Shown: in pieces, positions 23,652-35,603 of the stretch
Numbering within the stretch: the stretch's first letter is position 1
Layout of the letters: every line of letters begins with the position of its first letter
Origin: Arachis hypogaea
Taxonomy: Eukaryota > Streptophyta > Magnoliopsida > Fabales > Fabaceae
Length of the DNA: 64,000 nucleotides
Direction: 5' to 3'
NCBI RefSeq assembly: GCF_003086295.3
Contig: NC_092048.1
Span: 71,094,841 to 71,158,840 of the forward strand
Made by a program: the position numbers and the translations under genes
The notes under the pieces: generated by a model
Seen by the model: only the letters and a program-made list of their open reading frames with translations
Database searches by the model: none
What the model was told of the DNA's origin: nothing

Positions 23652-25304
23652 TGGTGCACGAAATTGTGATCATCAATGGCGCCATCAACATGGTACGCTC
23701 AATTGTAATCTCAACTTTTTATCACAACTTCGCACAACTAACTAGCAAGTGCACTGGGTCGTCCAAGTAATAAACCTTACGCGAGTAAGGGTCGATCCCA
23801 CGGAGATTGTTGGTATGAAGCAAGCTATGGTCATCCTGTAAATCTCAGTCAAGCGGATATAGAATGGTTATGGAGTTTTCGAATATCAATAATAAAATAG
23901 GGATAGAAATACTTATGTAAATCCTTGGTGAGAATTTCAGATAAATGTATGGAGATGCTTTCGTCCCTCTAAACCTCTGCTTTCCTACTGTCTTCATCCA
24001 ACCAGTCTTACTCCTTTCTATGGCTGGCTTTATGTAAGGACATCACCGCTGTCACTGCATGGCTAATCGTTTGGAGGCGTCACCCTTGCCAATGGCTGCA
24101 TCCTATCCTCTTGTGAAAATGGTCCAAATGCTCTGTCACAGCACGGCTAATCATCTGAGGTTCTCGATCATACTGGAATAGGATTCACCCTCCTTTTGCG
24201 TCTGTCACTATGCCCAGTACTCGCGAGTTTAAAGCTCATCACAGTCATTCAATCCCTGAATCCTACTCGAAATACCACAGACAAGGTTTAGACTTTCCAG
24301 ATTCTCATGAATGCCGCCATCAATCTAGCTTACACCACGAAGATTCTGATTAAGAGATCTAAGAGATACTCATTCAATCTAAGGTAGAACGGAAGTGGTT
24401 GTCAGGCACGCGTTCATAAAGAATGATGATGATTGTCACATTTATCACATTCAGGTTGAAGTGCGAATGAATATCTTAGAAGCGAAATAAGTTGAATTGA
24501 ATAGAAAAACAGTAGTACTTTGCATTAATCTTTGAGGAACAGCTGAGCTCCACACCTTAATCTTTGGAGTGTAGAAACTCTACCGTTGAAAATACATAAG
24601 TGAAAGGTCCAGGCATGGCCGAATGGCCAGCCCCCAAACGTGATCAATAGGATCAAAATATAATCCAAAGATGTCTAATACAATAGTGAAAAGTCCTATT
24701 TATAATAAACTAGCTACTAGGGTTTACAGAAGTAAGTAATTGATGCATAAATCCACTTCCGGGGCCCACTTGGTGTGTGCTTGGGCTGAGCTTGAATGTT
24801 ACACGTGCAGAGGCTCTTTCTGAAGTTGAACGCCAGGTTGTAACGTATTTCTGGCGTTAAACTCTGGTTTGTGACTTGTTTCTGGCGTTTAACTCCAAAC
24901 AGCAGCATAGAACTGGCGTTCAACACCTTTTTACGTCATCTAAACTCGTTCAAAGTATGGACTATTATACATTGCTGGAAAGCCCTAGATGTCTACTTTC
25001 CAACGCAATTGGAAGCGCGCCATTTTGAGTTTTGTAGCTCCAGAAAATCCACTTTGAGTGCAGGGAGGTCAGAATCCAACAGCATCAGCAGTCCTTCTTC
25101 AACCTCTGAATTTGATTTTTGCTCAAGTCCCTCAATTTCAGCCAGAAAATACCTGAAATCACAGAAAAATACACAAACTCATAGTAAAGTCCAGAAATGT
25201 GAATTTAACATAAAAACTAATAAAAACATCCCTAAAAGTAACTAGATTCTACTAAAAACATACTAAAAACAATGCCAAAAAGCGTATAAATTATCCGCTC
25301 ATCA
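23652..25304 (-). repeat. 5' LTR of C
   Basis: 1653 bp, starting at 25304 in element orientation. It has the same TATA box, palindromes and U5 hairpin as the 3' copy. It lacks the block near 24040 that the other copy has. Bases 25305-25309 are the right target duplication. Confidence 0.94.
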
Positions 25305-26335
25305 AGAGACGATGTGAATCTTTGATTAGAAACCCAGGAGAATATACTCCGGCTGTCGTCCAATGACTACGTTGAACATCATGTATACCGCTTGTGGTTG
25401 TTAGGCACGCGAATCTTGGCTTAGCGAGTAATGAAGATAGTGGGTGATTGTCACGGGTCAGCCCTTCATTCCGACTTAACTTAATTAAGAACAAGATTAT
25501 ATCTTGGAGAAGAAGCAGGCATGAATTGGTGGAAAAACAATAGTACTTACATTAATTCATGAAGAACAGCAGAGCTCCACACCTTAATCTTTGGGGTGTA
25601 GAAACTCCACCGTAGAAAATACATAAGTGAAAAGAGGTCTAGGCATCGCCGTGAGGCCAGCCTCCAAACGTGTACAATGATAAAAGTTACATAAGATTAT
25701 GATCAAAGATTTATAAATAAGTCTCTAAAAGTAGTTTTTATACTAAACTAGTTACTAGGGTTTTCAGAAAATGAGTAACTAAATGCTGATAGTGCAAAAA
25801 TCCACTTCCGGGGCCCACTTGGTGTGTGCTTGGGCTGAGCATTGAAGATTTTTCGTGCTTAGGCTGTTTCGGGAGTTAAACGCCAGCTTTGGTGCCAGTT
25901 TGGGCGTTTAACTCCAATTCTGGTTCCAATTTGGACGTTTTACGCCAGAATTTTTAGGCTGACTTTGGACGCCAGTTTGGACCATCAAATCTCGGGCAAA
26001 GTATGAACTATTATATATTACTGGAAAGCCCAAGATGTCTACTTTCCAATGCAATTGGACTTCTGTAGCCCCAGAAAATCCACTTCGAGTGCAGGGAGGT
26101 CAGAATCCAACAGCATCTGCAGTCCTTCTTTAGCCTCTAAATCAGATTTTTGCTCAGGTCCCTCAATTTTAGCCAGAAAATACTTGAAATCACAAAAAAA
26201 CACACAAACTCATAGTAAAGTCCAGAAATGTGATTTTTGAATAAAAACTAATAAAAATATAATAAAACCTAACTAAAACATGCTAAAAACTATGTAAAAA
26301 CAATGCCAAAAAGGGTATAAATTTTCCGCTCATCA

Positions 26336-27458
26336 CAACACCAAACTTAAATTGTTGCTTGTCCCCTAGCAACTAAAAACAAGATAGGATAAAAAGAAGA
26401 GAAAATACAATAAATTCCAAATATCAATGAAGCTCAGTTCCAATTAGATGAGCAGGGCTAGTGGCTTTTTGCTTCTGAATAGTTTTGGCATCTCACTTTA
26501 TCCTTTGAAGTTCAGATTGATTGGCATCTATAAGAACTTAGAACTCAGATAGTGTTATTGATTCTCCTAGTTCAGTATGTTGATTCTTGAACACAGCTAC
26601 TTTATGAGTCATAGCCGTGACCCTAAGCATTTTGTTTTCCAGTATTATCACCGGATACATAAATGCCACAGATACATAACTGGGTGAACCTTTTCAGATT
26701 GTGACTCAGGTTTGGTAGAGTCCCTAGTTAGAGGTGTCTAGAGCTCTTAAGCACACTCTTTTTGCTTTGGACCACGACTTTAACCGCTCAGTCTCAAGCT
26801 CTTCACTTGACACCTTCACGCCACAAGCACATGGTTAGGAACAGCTTGGTTTAGCCGCTTAGGCCAGGATTTTATTCCTTTGGGCCCTCCTATCCATTAA
26901 TGCTCAAAGCCTTGGATCCTTTTTTTTTTACCCTTGCCTTTTGGTTTAAAGGGCCATTGGCTTTTTCTGCTTGCTTTTTCTTTTTCTTTCTCTTTTTTTT
27001 CTTTATTTTTATTTTTTTTTCAATTTTTTTGCAAGCTTTGTATTCACTGCTTTTTCTTGCTTCAAGAATCAATTTTATGATTTTTCAGATCATCAATAAC
27101 ATTTCTCTTTTTTCATTATTCTTTCAAGAGCCAACAATTTTAACATTCATAAACAACAATATCAAAAATATGCACTGTTCAAGAATTCATTCAAAAAACA
27201 AAAAGTATTGCCACTACATCAAAATAATTAGATTATTTTCAAGATATAATTCAAAATTCATGTACTTCTTGTTCTTTTGCAATTAAAAATATCTTTCATT
27301 TAAGAAAGGTGAAGGATTCATAGGACATTCATAACTTTAAGGCATAGACAGTAAACACTAATGATCATGTAATGAAGACACAAACATAGATAAAACATAA
27401 AGCATAGGGAACGAAAAACAGAAAATAAAGAACAAGGAAATTAAAAAACGGGTCCACC
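26336..27458 (-). other. 3' untranslated region of E
   Basis: The counterpart of 16267-17410 in C with the same order of phrases, including CAACACCAAACTTAAATTG next to the LTR (element strand CAATTTAAGTTTGGTGTTG). The poly-pyrimidine stretch at 26920-27060 gives spurious ORFs on both strands. No gene is seen. Confidence 0.6.
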
Positions 27459-28616
27459 TTAGTGATGGCGGCTAGTTCTTCCTCTTGAAGATCTTATGGA
27501 GTGCTTGAGCTTCTCAGTGTCTCTTCCTTGCCTTTGTTGCTCCTCTCTCATGGCCTTTTAGTCCTTTCTAATTTCATGGAGGATGATGGAGTGCTCTTGG
27601 TGCTCCATCTTTAGTTGCTCCATGTTGGAACTCAAATCTCCTAAAGAGGTGTTGATTTGCTCCCAATAGTTGTGTAGAGGGAAATGTATTCCTTGAGGCA
27701 TCTCAAGGATTTCTTGATGAAGAACTTCCTCATGCTCTTATTGAGGTCCATGAGTGGGCTATCTTGTTTGCTCCATCCTTTTCTTAGTGATGGGCTTGTC
27801 CTCTTCAATGAGGGTGTCTTCCTCTATGACAACTCCAGCCGAATTGCATAGGTGACAGATAAGATGAGGAAATGTTAACCTTGCCAAAGGGGAAGGTTTG
27901 TTAGCCACCTTGTAGAGTTCTAGAGATATGATCTCATGAACTTCTACTTCCTCTCCAATCATGATACTATGGATCATGATAGCCCGGTCCACAGTAACTT
28001 CAGACCGGTTACTAGTAGGAATTATAGAGCGTTGGATAAACTCCAACCATTCTCTAGCCACGGGTTTGAGGTCAGGCATTCTCAATTGAACCGGCTTGCC
28101 TCTTGAGTCTCTCTTCCATTGAGCTCCTTCCACACAGATGTCCATGAGGACTTGGTCCAACCTTTGATCAAAGTTGACCCTTCTAGTGAAAGGGTGAGGA
28201 TCTCCTTGCATCATTGGCAAGTTAAATTCTAACCTCACATTTTCCGGACTGAAATCCAAGTATTTCCCCCGAATCATTGTGAGCCAATTCTTTGGGTTCG
28301 GGTTTACACCTTGGTCATGGTTTCTAGTGATCCATGCATTAGCATAGAACTCTTGAACCATTGTGATCCCGACTTGTTGGATGGGGTTGGTGAGAATTTC
28401 CCAACCTCTTCTTCAAATCTTACGTCGAATCTCCGGATATTCACTCTTTTTGAGCATGAAGGGGACCTCGGGGATCACCTTTTTCTTGGCCACAACTTCA
28501 TAGAAGTGGTCTTGATGGACCTTTGAGATGAATCTCTCCATCTCCCATGACTCGGAGGTGGAAGCAATTGCCTTCTCTTTCCTCTTTCTAGAGGTTTTTC
28601 CAGCCTTAGGTGCCAT
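27459..28616 (-). pseudogene. Third ORF of E (putative plant transposon protein)
   Basis: 385 codons in one frame with a few nonsense codons and no frameshift. Stops lie at 28413-28415, just after 27759, and in the tail. The start is MAPKAGKTSRKRKEKAIAST. The central domain includes VQEFYANAWITRNHDQ, MIRGKYLDFSPENVRLEFNLP and SNRSEVTVDRAIMIHSIM, then a Gln/Glu-rich coiled-coil-like tail. It is homologous to the third ORFs of C and D throughout, and to B at both ends. Its conserved frame despite stops suggests the protein was under selection until recently. Confidence 0.8.
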
Positions 28617-28806
28617 TGATGGTTATGGAAAAATAAAAAACAGAGCTTTATCCACACCAAACTTAAAATGTTTGCTCTTCCTCGAGCAAAAAAAGAAAGA
28701 AATGAGGAGAAGAAGAAGAAATGGAGGAGATGAAGTGTTGGTTTGGGTTCGGCCAAGGGGGGTAGTAGTGTGTATGATGTGTGAATTTAAAGGTTGTGAG
28801 GAGGGG

Positions 28807-28814
28807 TATTTATA
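28807..28814 (-). promoter_or_regulatory. Internal TATA box upstream of third ORF of E
   Basis: TATAAATA on the minus strand (plus TATTTATA), about 191-198 bp before the ATG at 28616 and 311 bp downstream of the palindrome array. It matches the position of the boxes in B and C. Confidence 0.62.
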
Positions 28815-29124
28815 GGGTAAGGGAGAGAGGGAATTCGGTCATGAAGGGGTGGCTTTGGGAGGGAAATGGTTTGAATTTGAATGGTGAGGTAGGTGGGGTT
28901 CAATGATGGATAGATGTGAGTGGTGAAGAGAGTATGGAGAAGAGGGTAAGATTTGATAGGTGAATGGTGTTTGGGAAAGAGGTATTGTGGTGATTGGTCA
29001 AGGGTGTATGGGGAAGAGTGTTATGGAAAGGTGTGAAGAGGAGAGAAAGTGAGTTTGGGTAGTTGGGGATCCTGTGGGGTCCACAGATCCTGTGGTGTCA
29101 AGAAATTCTACTCCCTGCACCATT

Positions 29125-29330
29125 CTGGCGTTTAAACGCCCATTGTGTGCCAAATCTGGCGTTTAACGCCAGCTCTACTACCATTTCTGGCGTTAAATGC
29201 CAGTCTGCTGCCCCTTTCTGGCGTTTACCGCCAGCCAGACACCCTTTTCTGGCGTTTAACACCCAGAATACTGCCAGGCTGGGCGTTAAACGCCCATTCT
29301 GCTATCCTTACTGGCGTTTAAACGCCAGTA
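29125..29330 (-). repeat. 31-bp-spaced palindrome array of E
   Basis: Seven CTGGCGTTTAACGCCAG-type palindromes start at 29125, 29156, 29187, 29218, 29249, 29279 and 29311. Steps are 31, 31, 31, 31, 30 and 32 bp. Arms vary (TTTAAA, TTTAA, TTAAA centres) but stay self-complementary. This is the most regular of the four arrays. Confidence 0.93.
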
Positions 29331-29477
29331 AGCCTGTCCTCTAAGGTGTCTTGTTTTTTATGCTGTTTTTTATTTCGCTTTAATTCTGTAGTTGTTTTTG
29401 TGACTTCACATGATCATCAACCTAAAGAAAACATAAAATGACAATGCAAAACAAATATATAAATATAATTAAATAAC

Positions 29478-29525
29478 ATTGGGTTGCCTCCCAATAAGCG
29501 CTTCTTTAATTTCAATAGCTTGACA
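29478..29525 (-). other. Post-gag hairpin box of E
   Basis: In element orientation: GTCAAGCTATTGAA, ATTAAAGAAGCGCTT, then ATTGGG-AGGCAA-CCCAAT (29478-29495), a perfect six-pair stem. The outer A-U pair replaces the G-U or G-C pair of other elements. Confidence 0.72.
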
Positions 29526-29633
29526 GTGAGCTCTTAGAGAGCCTTACAGAGATTCAGAGCTTAATGTTGGCCTCCCAACACCAAACTTAAAAGTTGATTG
29601 TGGGGGCTCTGTTTGACTCTGTATTGAGAGAAT

Positions 29634-31788
29634 CTATTCATGCTTCTTCTCCATGGTTACAGAAGACGATCCTTGAGCCTTAAACACAAGGTAGTCCTCA
29701 TTCGATTGAAGGACTAACTCTCCTCTGTCCACATCAATCACAGCTCTTGCTGTGGCTAGGAAGGGTCTTCCTAGGATGATGGATTCATCCTTATCCTTCT
29801 TAATGTCTAGGATTATGAAATCAGCAAGGATGCACAGGCCTTCAACCTTCACCAAGACATCCTCTACAAGTCCAAAAGCCTGTTTCCTTGAGTTGTCTGC
29901 CATCTCTAGTGAGATTCTTGCAGCTTGCACCTCAAATATCCTTAGTTTCTCCATTTCAGAGAGGGCATGAGGTTTATTCCTGATCCCAGGTCACACAGAG
30001 CCTTCTCAAAGGTCATGGTGCATATGGTACAAGGTATTAAGAACCTTCCAGGATCCTGTTTCTTCTGAGGTAATTTCAGTTGAACCAGATCATTCAGTTC
30101 ATTGATGAGCAATGAAGGTTCATCCTCCCAAGTCTCATTACCAAATAACTTGGCATTCAGCTTCATGATTGCTCCTAGATATTGAGCAACTTGCTCTTCA
30201 ACAATATCTCCATCCTTTTCTGAGGAAGAATACTCATCAGAGCTCATGAATGGCAATAGTAAGTTCAGTGGAATCTCTATGGTCTCTGTATGAGCCTCAG
30301 ATTCCTTTGGTTCCCCATTAGGGAACTCCTTGAAGGCCAGTTGACATCCATTGAGGTCTTCCTCACTGGAAATCACTGTCTTTCCCTCCTCTACAGGTTC
30401 GGCCATGTTGGACGTGTAGATGGCCATGCACTCTCTCTTTGGATTCTCTTCTGTATTGCTTGGGAGAGTACTAGGAGGGAGTTCAATAACTCTTTTACTT
30501 AGCTGACCCACTTGTGCCTCCAAATTTCTAATGGAGGACCTTGCTCAGTCATAAAACTGAGAATGGTCTTAGATAGATCAGAGACTACAGTTGCTAAGTC
30601 AGAGTGGCTCTGCTTAGAATTCTCTGTCTATTGCTGAGAAGATGATGGAAAAGGTTTGCTATTGCCAAACCTGTTTCTTCCACCATTATTATTATTGAAG
30701 CCTTGATTAGGCTTCTGTTGATCCTTCCATGAGAGATTAGGATGATTCCTCCATGAAAGATTATAAGTGTTTCCATAGGAATCTCCCATGTAATTCACTT
30801 CTTCCATTCCAGGATTCTCTGGGTCATAGGCTTCCCCTTCAGAGGAGGCTTCCTTAGTACTGCCGGATGCAGCTTGCATTCCAGTCAGACTCTGAGAAAT
30901 CATTTTGACTTGCTGAGTTAATATTTTATTCTAAGCCAATATGGCATTCAGAGTATCAATCTCAAGAACTCCTTTCTTCTGAGTTGTCCCATTATTCACA
31001 GGATTTCTTTGAGAAGTGTACATGAACTGGTTATTTGCAACCATTTCAATAATTTTCTGGGCTTCTTCAGGCGTCTTCTTCAGATAAAGAGATCTACCAG
31101 CAGAGTTGTCTAATGACATCTTAAATAATTCAGACAGACCATCATAGAATATGCATATGATGCTCCATTCTGAAAGCATGATAGAAGGACACCTTCTGAT
31201 CAATTGCTTGTCTCTTTCCCAAGCTTTATAGAGGGATTCACCTTTCTTCTGTCTGAAGGTCTAGACTTCCACTCAGCTTGCTCAACTTTTGAGGTGGAAA
31301 GAATTTGGCCAAGAAAGCATTGACCAACTTTTCCCAAGAGTTCAGGCTTTCTTTAGGTTGTGAGTCCAACCATGTCCTAGCTCTGTCTTTTACAGCAAAG
31401 GGGAAAAGCATAAGTCTGTAGACCTCGGGATTAACCCCATGGGTCTTAACAGTGTCACAGATTTGCAAAAATTTAGCTAAAAACTGATGAGGATGTTCCA
31501 ATAGAAGTCCATCAAACTTGCAATTCTACTGCATTAGAGAAACTAATTGAGGCTTAAGCTCAAAGTTGTTTGCTCCAATTGTAGGAATATTAATTAATTG
31601 AGATGCTCCTTCTACAGAAGTCAGAAGAGGGTGCAATAAAGTCACCAATCATCTTCTTCTTTTTTGAAAATTTCTATCAGGTCCTCTCCAGAGATTTGTG
31701 CTTTAGCTTTTCTTAGCTTCCTCTTTAGAGTCCTTTCAGGTTCAGGATCAGCTTCAACAAGAAGGTTCTTATCCTTGTTCCTGTTCAT
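29634..31788 (-). pseudogene. gag-protease pseudogene of E
   Basis: Starts near 31788 (MNRNKDKN..ADPEPERTLKRKL), aligning with B and C. The pieces follow in order: capsid FPFAVKDRARTWLDSQPKES (31238-31501), a middle region (30931-31203), the Asn-rich linker (30628-30903), and protease with [12 protein letters not shown] (29942-30523), then IILGRPFLATARAVIDVDRG (29634-29954). It is broken by frameshifts near 31260, 30550 and 29970 and a stop at about 30931, so it is the most decayed of the three gag-only copies. No zinc knuckle and no RT are seen. Confidence 0.85.
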
Positions 31789-33654
31789 ATAAAAAAAAAG
31801 AAAACAGAGAAGAAGAGGGATCCTCTATGTCACAGTATGGAGATTCCTTTATGTGAGTAGAAGAAGAGAAGAATAGAAGAATAATGTAGAGAGAAGAGAT
31901 GAAGAATTCAAACACAGAGAGGGAGAGAGGGTTCGAATTATAAGAAGAAGAGAAATGTTAGTAAATAAATAAAAATAAATAAAAAGACAAGAGAGAGATA
32001 GAGAGAGAGAGAGAGAGAGTTTTCGAAAATAATTAAAAAGAAAAGAAAAATATTTTTGTTTTTATTTTAATTATTAGTTAGAATTCGAAGTTTTTTAGAT
32101 GAACTAGAATAAAATTAAAATTTAAAATAATTAGTTAATTAAAAAGAATTTTGAAATAGAAGTTAATGATTTTCGAAAATTAGAGAGACAAAAGTAGTTA
32201 GATGGTTTTGAAAAAGATAAGAATTTTAAAAATAAAACAAAAAGTTAAGTGGTTAATTGAAAAAGATTCGAAAATCAATTTTGAAAAGATAAGAAGTTAG
32301 AAAAGATTTTGAAATCAAATGTTGAAGAGATATGATTGAAATTTATTTTGAGAAAGATTTGAAGAAGAAATTAAAAAAGATTTGATTTTTGAAAGTAAAG
32401 TTGATTACTTGACTAACAAGAAACTAAAAGATATGATTTTAGAATTTAAATTTTGAACCTTTCTTAATAGGCAAGTAACAACTTGAAGTTTTTTATTCAA
32501 AACATTAAATGTTAGCACAAATTCAAAATTATGAAATAAAAGTAAGAAAAAGATTTTGAAAATCAATTTTTAAAATTTTCGAAAATATTAAGAAGAAAGT
32601 GAAAAAGATTTGATTTTTGAAAAAGTTTTGAAAAGATAGGATTTTTAAATTAAAAATTTGACTTGACTCATAAGAAACAACTAAATTTTAAAAATTTTTT
32701 ACTAAGTCAACTCAAAATTTCGAAATTTATGAGAAGAATAAGGGAAAGATATATTTTTTATTTTTGAATTTTTATGAGGAGAGAGAAAAACACAAAAATG
32801 ACACAAGACATAAAAATTATGAATCAGAACAAGAGAAATATGCAAGAAAACTTTGAATGTCAAGATGAACACCAAGAACACTTTGAAGATCAAGATGAAC
32901 ACCAAGAACTTATTTTTAAAAATGTTTTAGAAAAGAAAGACATGCAAGACACCAAACTTAGAAATTTTTAATGTTGAGACACTAACAATTTGAAAATGCA
33001 TATGAAAAATAACAACAAACATAAAAAAAAGAAAATCACAAGATTAAACAAAGACAATCATCAAGAACAACTTGAAGATCATGAAGAACACCATGCATGA
33101 GTTTTCGAAAATTTTTAAGAAAAATTACAAAAATGCAATTGACATCAAACTTAAAATTTGACACTAGACTCAAACAAGAAAGACAATATTTTTGGTTTTT
33201 ATGATTTTATTAATTTTTTTTGGTATTTTTTGAAAATTATGTTTGGAAAAAGAAAATAAAGAAATTCAAAATTTTTAATAAGAATTCCAGGAATCATGCA
33301 ATGTTAGTCTAAAGCTTCGATCTAAAAATTTAGACATGGCTTAATAGCCAGCCAAGCTTTATGTGAAAGCTTCGGTCCAAAAGATTAGACATGGCCAATG
33401 GCTAGCCAAGCTTCAGCAGAGCATTACATACAACAGCCAAATTGATGGGAATCAAAAGGCTTCTGCAATGATAAGTAGAAGCCTCGGTCCAAAAAAAAAA
33501 ATTTAGACATGGCTTGATAGCCAGCCAGGCTTCAACAGATCATGATGAAACTCTAGAATTTATTCTTAAAAATTCTGAAGAATAAAATAAAAATAAAATA
33601 AAATTACCTAATCTAAGAAACAAGATGAACCGTCAGTTGTCCAAACTCGATCAA
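31789..33654 (-). other. AT-rich leader of E with a GA microsatellite
   Basis: About 1.9 kb of AT-rich leader as in B and C. It has TTTTCGAAAA palindromes, a (GA) run at 32001-32019, and ATGGCTTAATAGCCAGCCAAGCTT phrases repeated around 33330-33540. No ORF here looks real. Confidence 0.6.
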
Positions 33655-33672
33655 TCCCCAGCAACGGCGCCA
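33655..33672 (-). promoter_or_regulatory. Primer-binding site of E (tRNA-Asp)
   Basis: Plus strand TCCCCAGCAACGGCGCCA, one mismatch to the tRNA-Asp 3' end. It lies 6 bp from the 5' LTR edge at 33679. Confidence 0.9.
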
Positions 33673-33678
33673 AAAACT

Positions 33679-35000
33679 TGGTGCACAAAATTGTGATTCA
33701 CACTTTTCACAACTCCGATGCAACTAACCAGCAAGTGCACTGGGTCGTCCAAGTAATACCTTACGTGAGTAAGGGTCGATCCCACGGAGATTGTCGGCTT
33801 GAAGCAAGCTATGGTCATCCTTGTAAATCTCAGTCAGGCGGATTAAATTGGTTATGAGGTTTTGATAATTAAAATATAAATAAAACATAAAATAAGATAG
33901 AGATACTTATGTAATTCATTAGTGGGAATTTTAGATAAGCATTTGGAGATGCTTTGTTGCTTTTGAACTTCTGTTTTCCTACTGCCTTCTTCCAATCATG
34001 CGTGCTCGTTTCCAAGGCAAGCTGTATGATCCTCTCGGATGAAAACAAATCCATGTACGATATCTGTACGGCTAATCAACTGTTGGATTTCTCGTCTTGG
34101 ATGAAAAATACCATGTACAGCTACCGCACGACTAATCATCTGTCGGTTCCCACTAGCGTCGGAATAGGACCATTGTCCTTTTGCACACTGTCACTGCGTC
34201 CAACATTCGCAAGTTTGAAGCTCGTCACAGTCATCCCTTCCCAGATCCTACTCAGAATGCCATAGACAAGGTTTAGACTTTCTGGATCTCAAGAATGCTG
34301 CCAATGGTTCTATAGCCTATACCACGAAGGTTCTAATCTCAGACTCAGATGCTATGTTGTCAGGAGAGACGATGTGAATCATTGATTAGAAACCCAAGAG
34401 AATACACTCCGGCTGTCGTCCAATGACTACGTTGAACATCATGTAGACCGCTTGTGGTTGTCAGGCACGTGGATCTTGGCTAAGCGAGTAATGAAGATAG
34501 TGGGTGATTGGGCTGAGCATTGAAGCTTTTTTGTGCTTAGGCTATTTCTAGAGTTAAATGCCAGCTTTGGTGCCAGTTTGGGCGTTTTACGCCAGAATTT
34601 TTACGCTAACTTTGGACACCAGTTTGGGCCATCAAATCTCGGGCAAAGTATGGACTATTATTATACACTGCTAGAAAGCCCAGGATATCTACTTTCCAAC
34701 GCAATTGAGAGCGCGCCAATTGGGCTTCTATAGCTCCCGAAAATTTACTTCGAGTGCAGGGAGGTCAGAATCCAATAGCATTTGCAGTCCTTTTTCAGCC
34801 TCTGAATCAGATTTTTGCTCAGGTCCCTCAATATCAGCCAGAAAATACCTGAAATCACAGAAAAATACACAAACTCATAAGAAAGTCCAGAAATGTGATT
34901 TTTGAATAAAAAGTAATAAAAATATAATAAAAACTAACTAAAACATGCTAAAAACTATGTAAAAACAATGCCAAAAAGGGTATAAATTATCCGCTCATCA
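33679..35000 (-). repeat. 5' LTR of E, promoter deleted
   Basis: 1322 bp against 1714 in the other copy. The sequence jumps at about 34518, from GTGGGTGATTG to GGCTGAGCATTGAAG. Relative to the 3' LTR this removes about 390 bp (25455-25845), the block with the TATA-like box and R start. TTG at both edges suggests a microhomology deletion. This copy also preserves the empty site for C at 34361-34377. Confidence 0.9.
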
Positions 35001-35506
35001 GCCACGCTTTTGAAAGCATGGCCCATGACCATGGAGCCTTGGCATTAGTGACATGATACATATGTATTAATAACTAAAGCATGCATGTATTTAATTATTA
35101 ATGCTTTATGCATGCATTATCATGAATTATTGATGAGCGGATAATTTATACGCTTTTGGCATTGTTTTTAGTATGTTTTTAGTAGAATCTAGTTACTTTT
35201 AGGGATGTTTTCATTAGTTTTTATGTTAAATTCACATTTCTGGACTTTACTATGAGTTTGTGTGTTTTTCTGTGATTTCAGGTATTTTTTGGCTGAAATT
35301 GAGGGACTTGAGCAAAAATCAGATTCAGAGGTTGAAGAAGGACTGCTGATGTTGTTGGATTCTGACCTCCCTGTACTCAAAGTGGATTTTCTGGAGCTAC
35401 AGAACTCAAAATGGTGCGCTTCCAATTGCGTTGGAAAGTAGATATCCAGCGCTTTCCAGAAATGTATAATAGTCCATACTTTGAACGAGTTTAGATGACG
35501 TAAAAG

Positions 35507-35603
35507 GGCGTTGAACGCCAGTTCTACGCTGCTGTCTGGAGTTAAACGCCAGAAACAAGTCACAAACCAGAGTTGAACGCCAGAAATATGTTACAACCTG
35601 GCG
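35507..35603 (+). repeat. 31-bp-spaced palindromes in U3 of LTR B
   Basis: Four units of GGCGTTGAACGCC type with exact 31-bp steps, 127 bp upstream of the TATA box. It is the LTR counterpart of the internal array at 40987-41215, and the 3' LTR repeats it near 43772-43870. Confidence 0.9.

Larger units (their letters stand above)
14568..25304 (-). mobile_element. Element C: non-autonomous gag-only LTR retrotransposon inside E
   Basis: A minus-strand element, 10,737 bp, with exact duplication AGAGA at 14563-14567 and 25305-25309. LTRs are 14568-16266 (3') and 23652-25304 (5'), both TGATGAGCGG...GTGCACCA in element orientation. It carries a perfect tRNA-Asp primer site, gag-protease, hairpin, 31-bp palindrome array, internal TATA and third ORF. 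There is no RT, RNase H or integrase. The 3' LTR has about 46 bp near 14970-15020 that the 5' LTR lacks, with CTGTCA at both edges, which looks like a slippage deletion. The LTRs otherwise differ by about 2 percent (sampled), the lowest of the complete elements, as expected for the innermost insertion. Confidence 0.96.
13880..26335 (-). repeat. 3' LTR of E, split by element C
   Basis: Two parts, 13880-14567 and 25310-26335, make 1714 bp. The split site reads GGAGAGA|CGATGTG. The other LTR of E at 34361-34377 shows the same sequence uninterrupted, a natural empty site. This copy retains the promoter zone: TATA-like GTATAAAAAC (plus-strand GTTTTTATAC near 25734-25744) and GGCGTTT..AACTCC palindromes (25860-25960). 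Confidence 0.92.
13880..35000 (-). mobile_element. Element E: non-autonomous gag-only LTR retrotransposon (contains C)
   Basis: A minus-strand element in F's LTR with exact duplication GCCAC at 13875-13879 and 35001-35005. Its 3' LTR is on the left (13880-14567 plus 25310-26335, split by C) and its 5' LTR on the right (33679-35000). Reading leftward: LTR, tRNA-Asp site, AT-rich leader, gag-protease, hairpin, palindrome array, internal TATA box, third ORF, LTR. RT, RNase H and integrase are absent. Its own length without C is about 10.4 kb. Over the first 690 bp the LTRs differ by about 7 percent (hand count), more than in B or C. Confidence 0.95.

Noticed and set aside
26890..27286. Lys-rich and Phe-rich ORFs around the poly-pyrimidine run
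   Set aside because: Translation of homopolymer-like sequence; the same region gives similar nonsense on both strands.
29125..29330. Regularly spaced short repeats resembling a CRISPR array
   Set aside because: Units are imperfect palindromes with related linkers inside a plant retrotransposon. There are no unique spacers and no cas genes.
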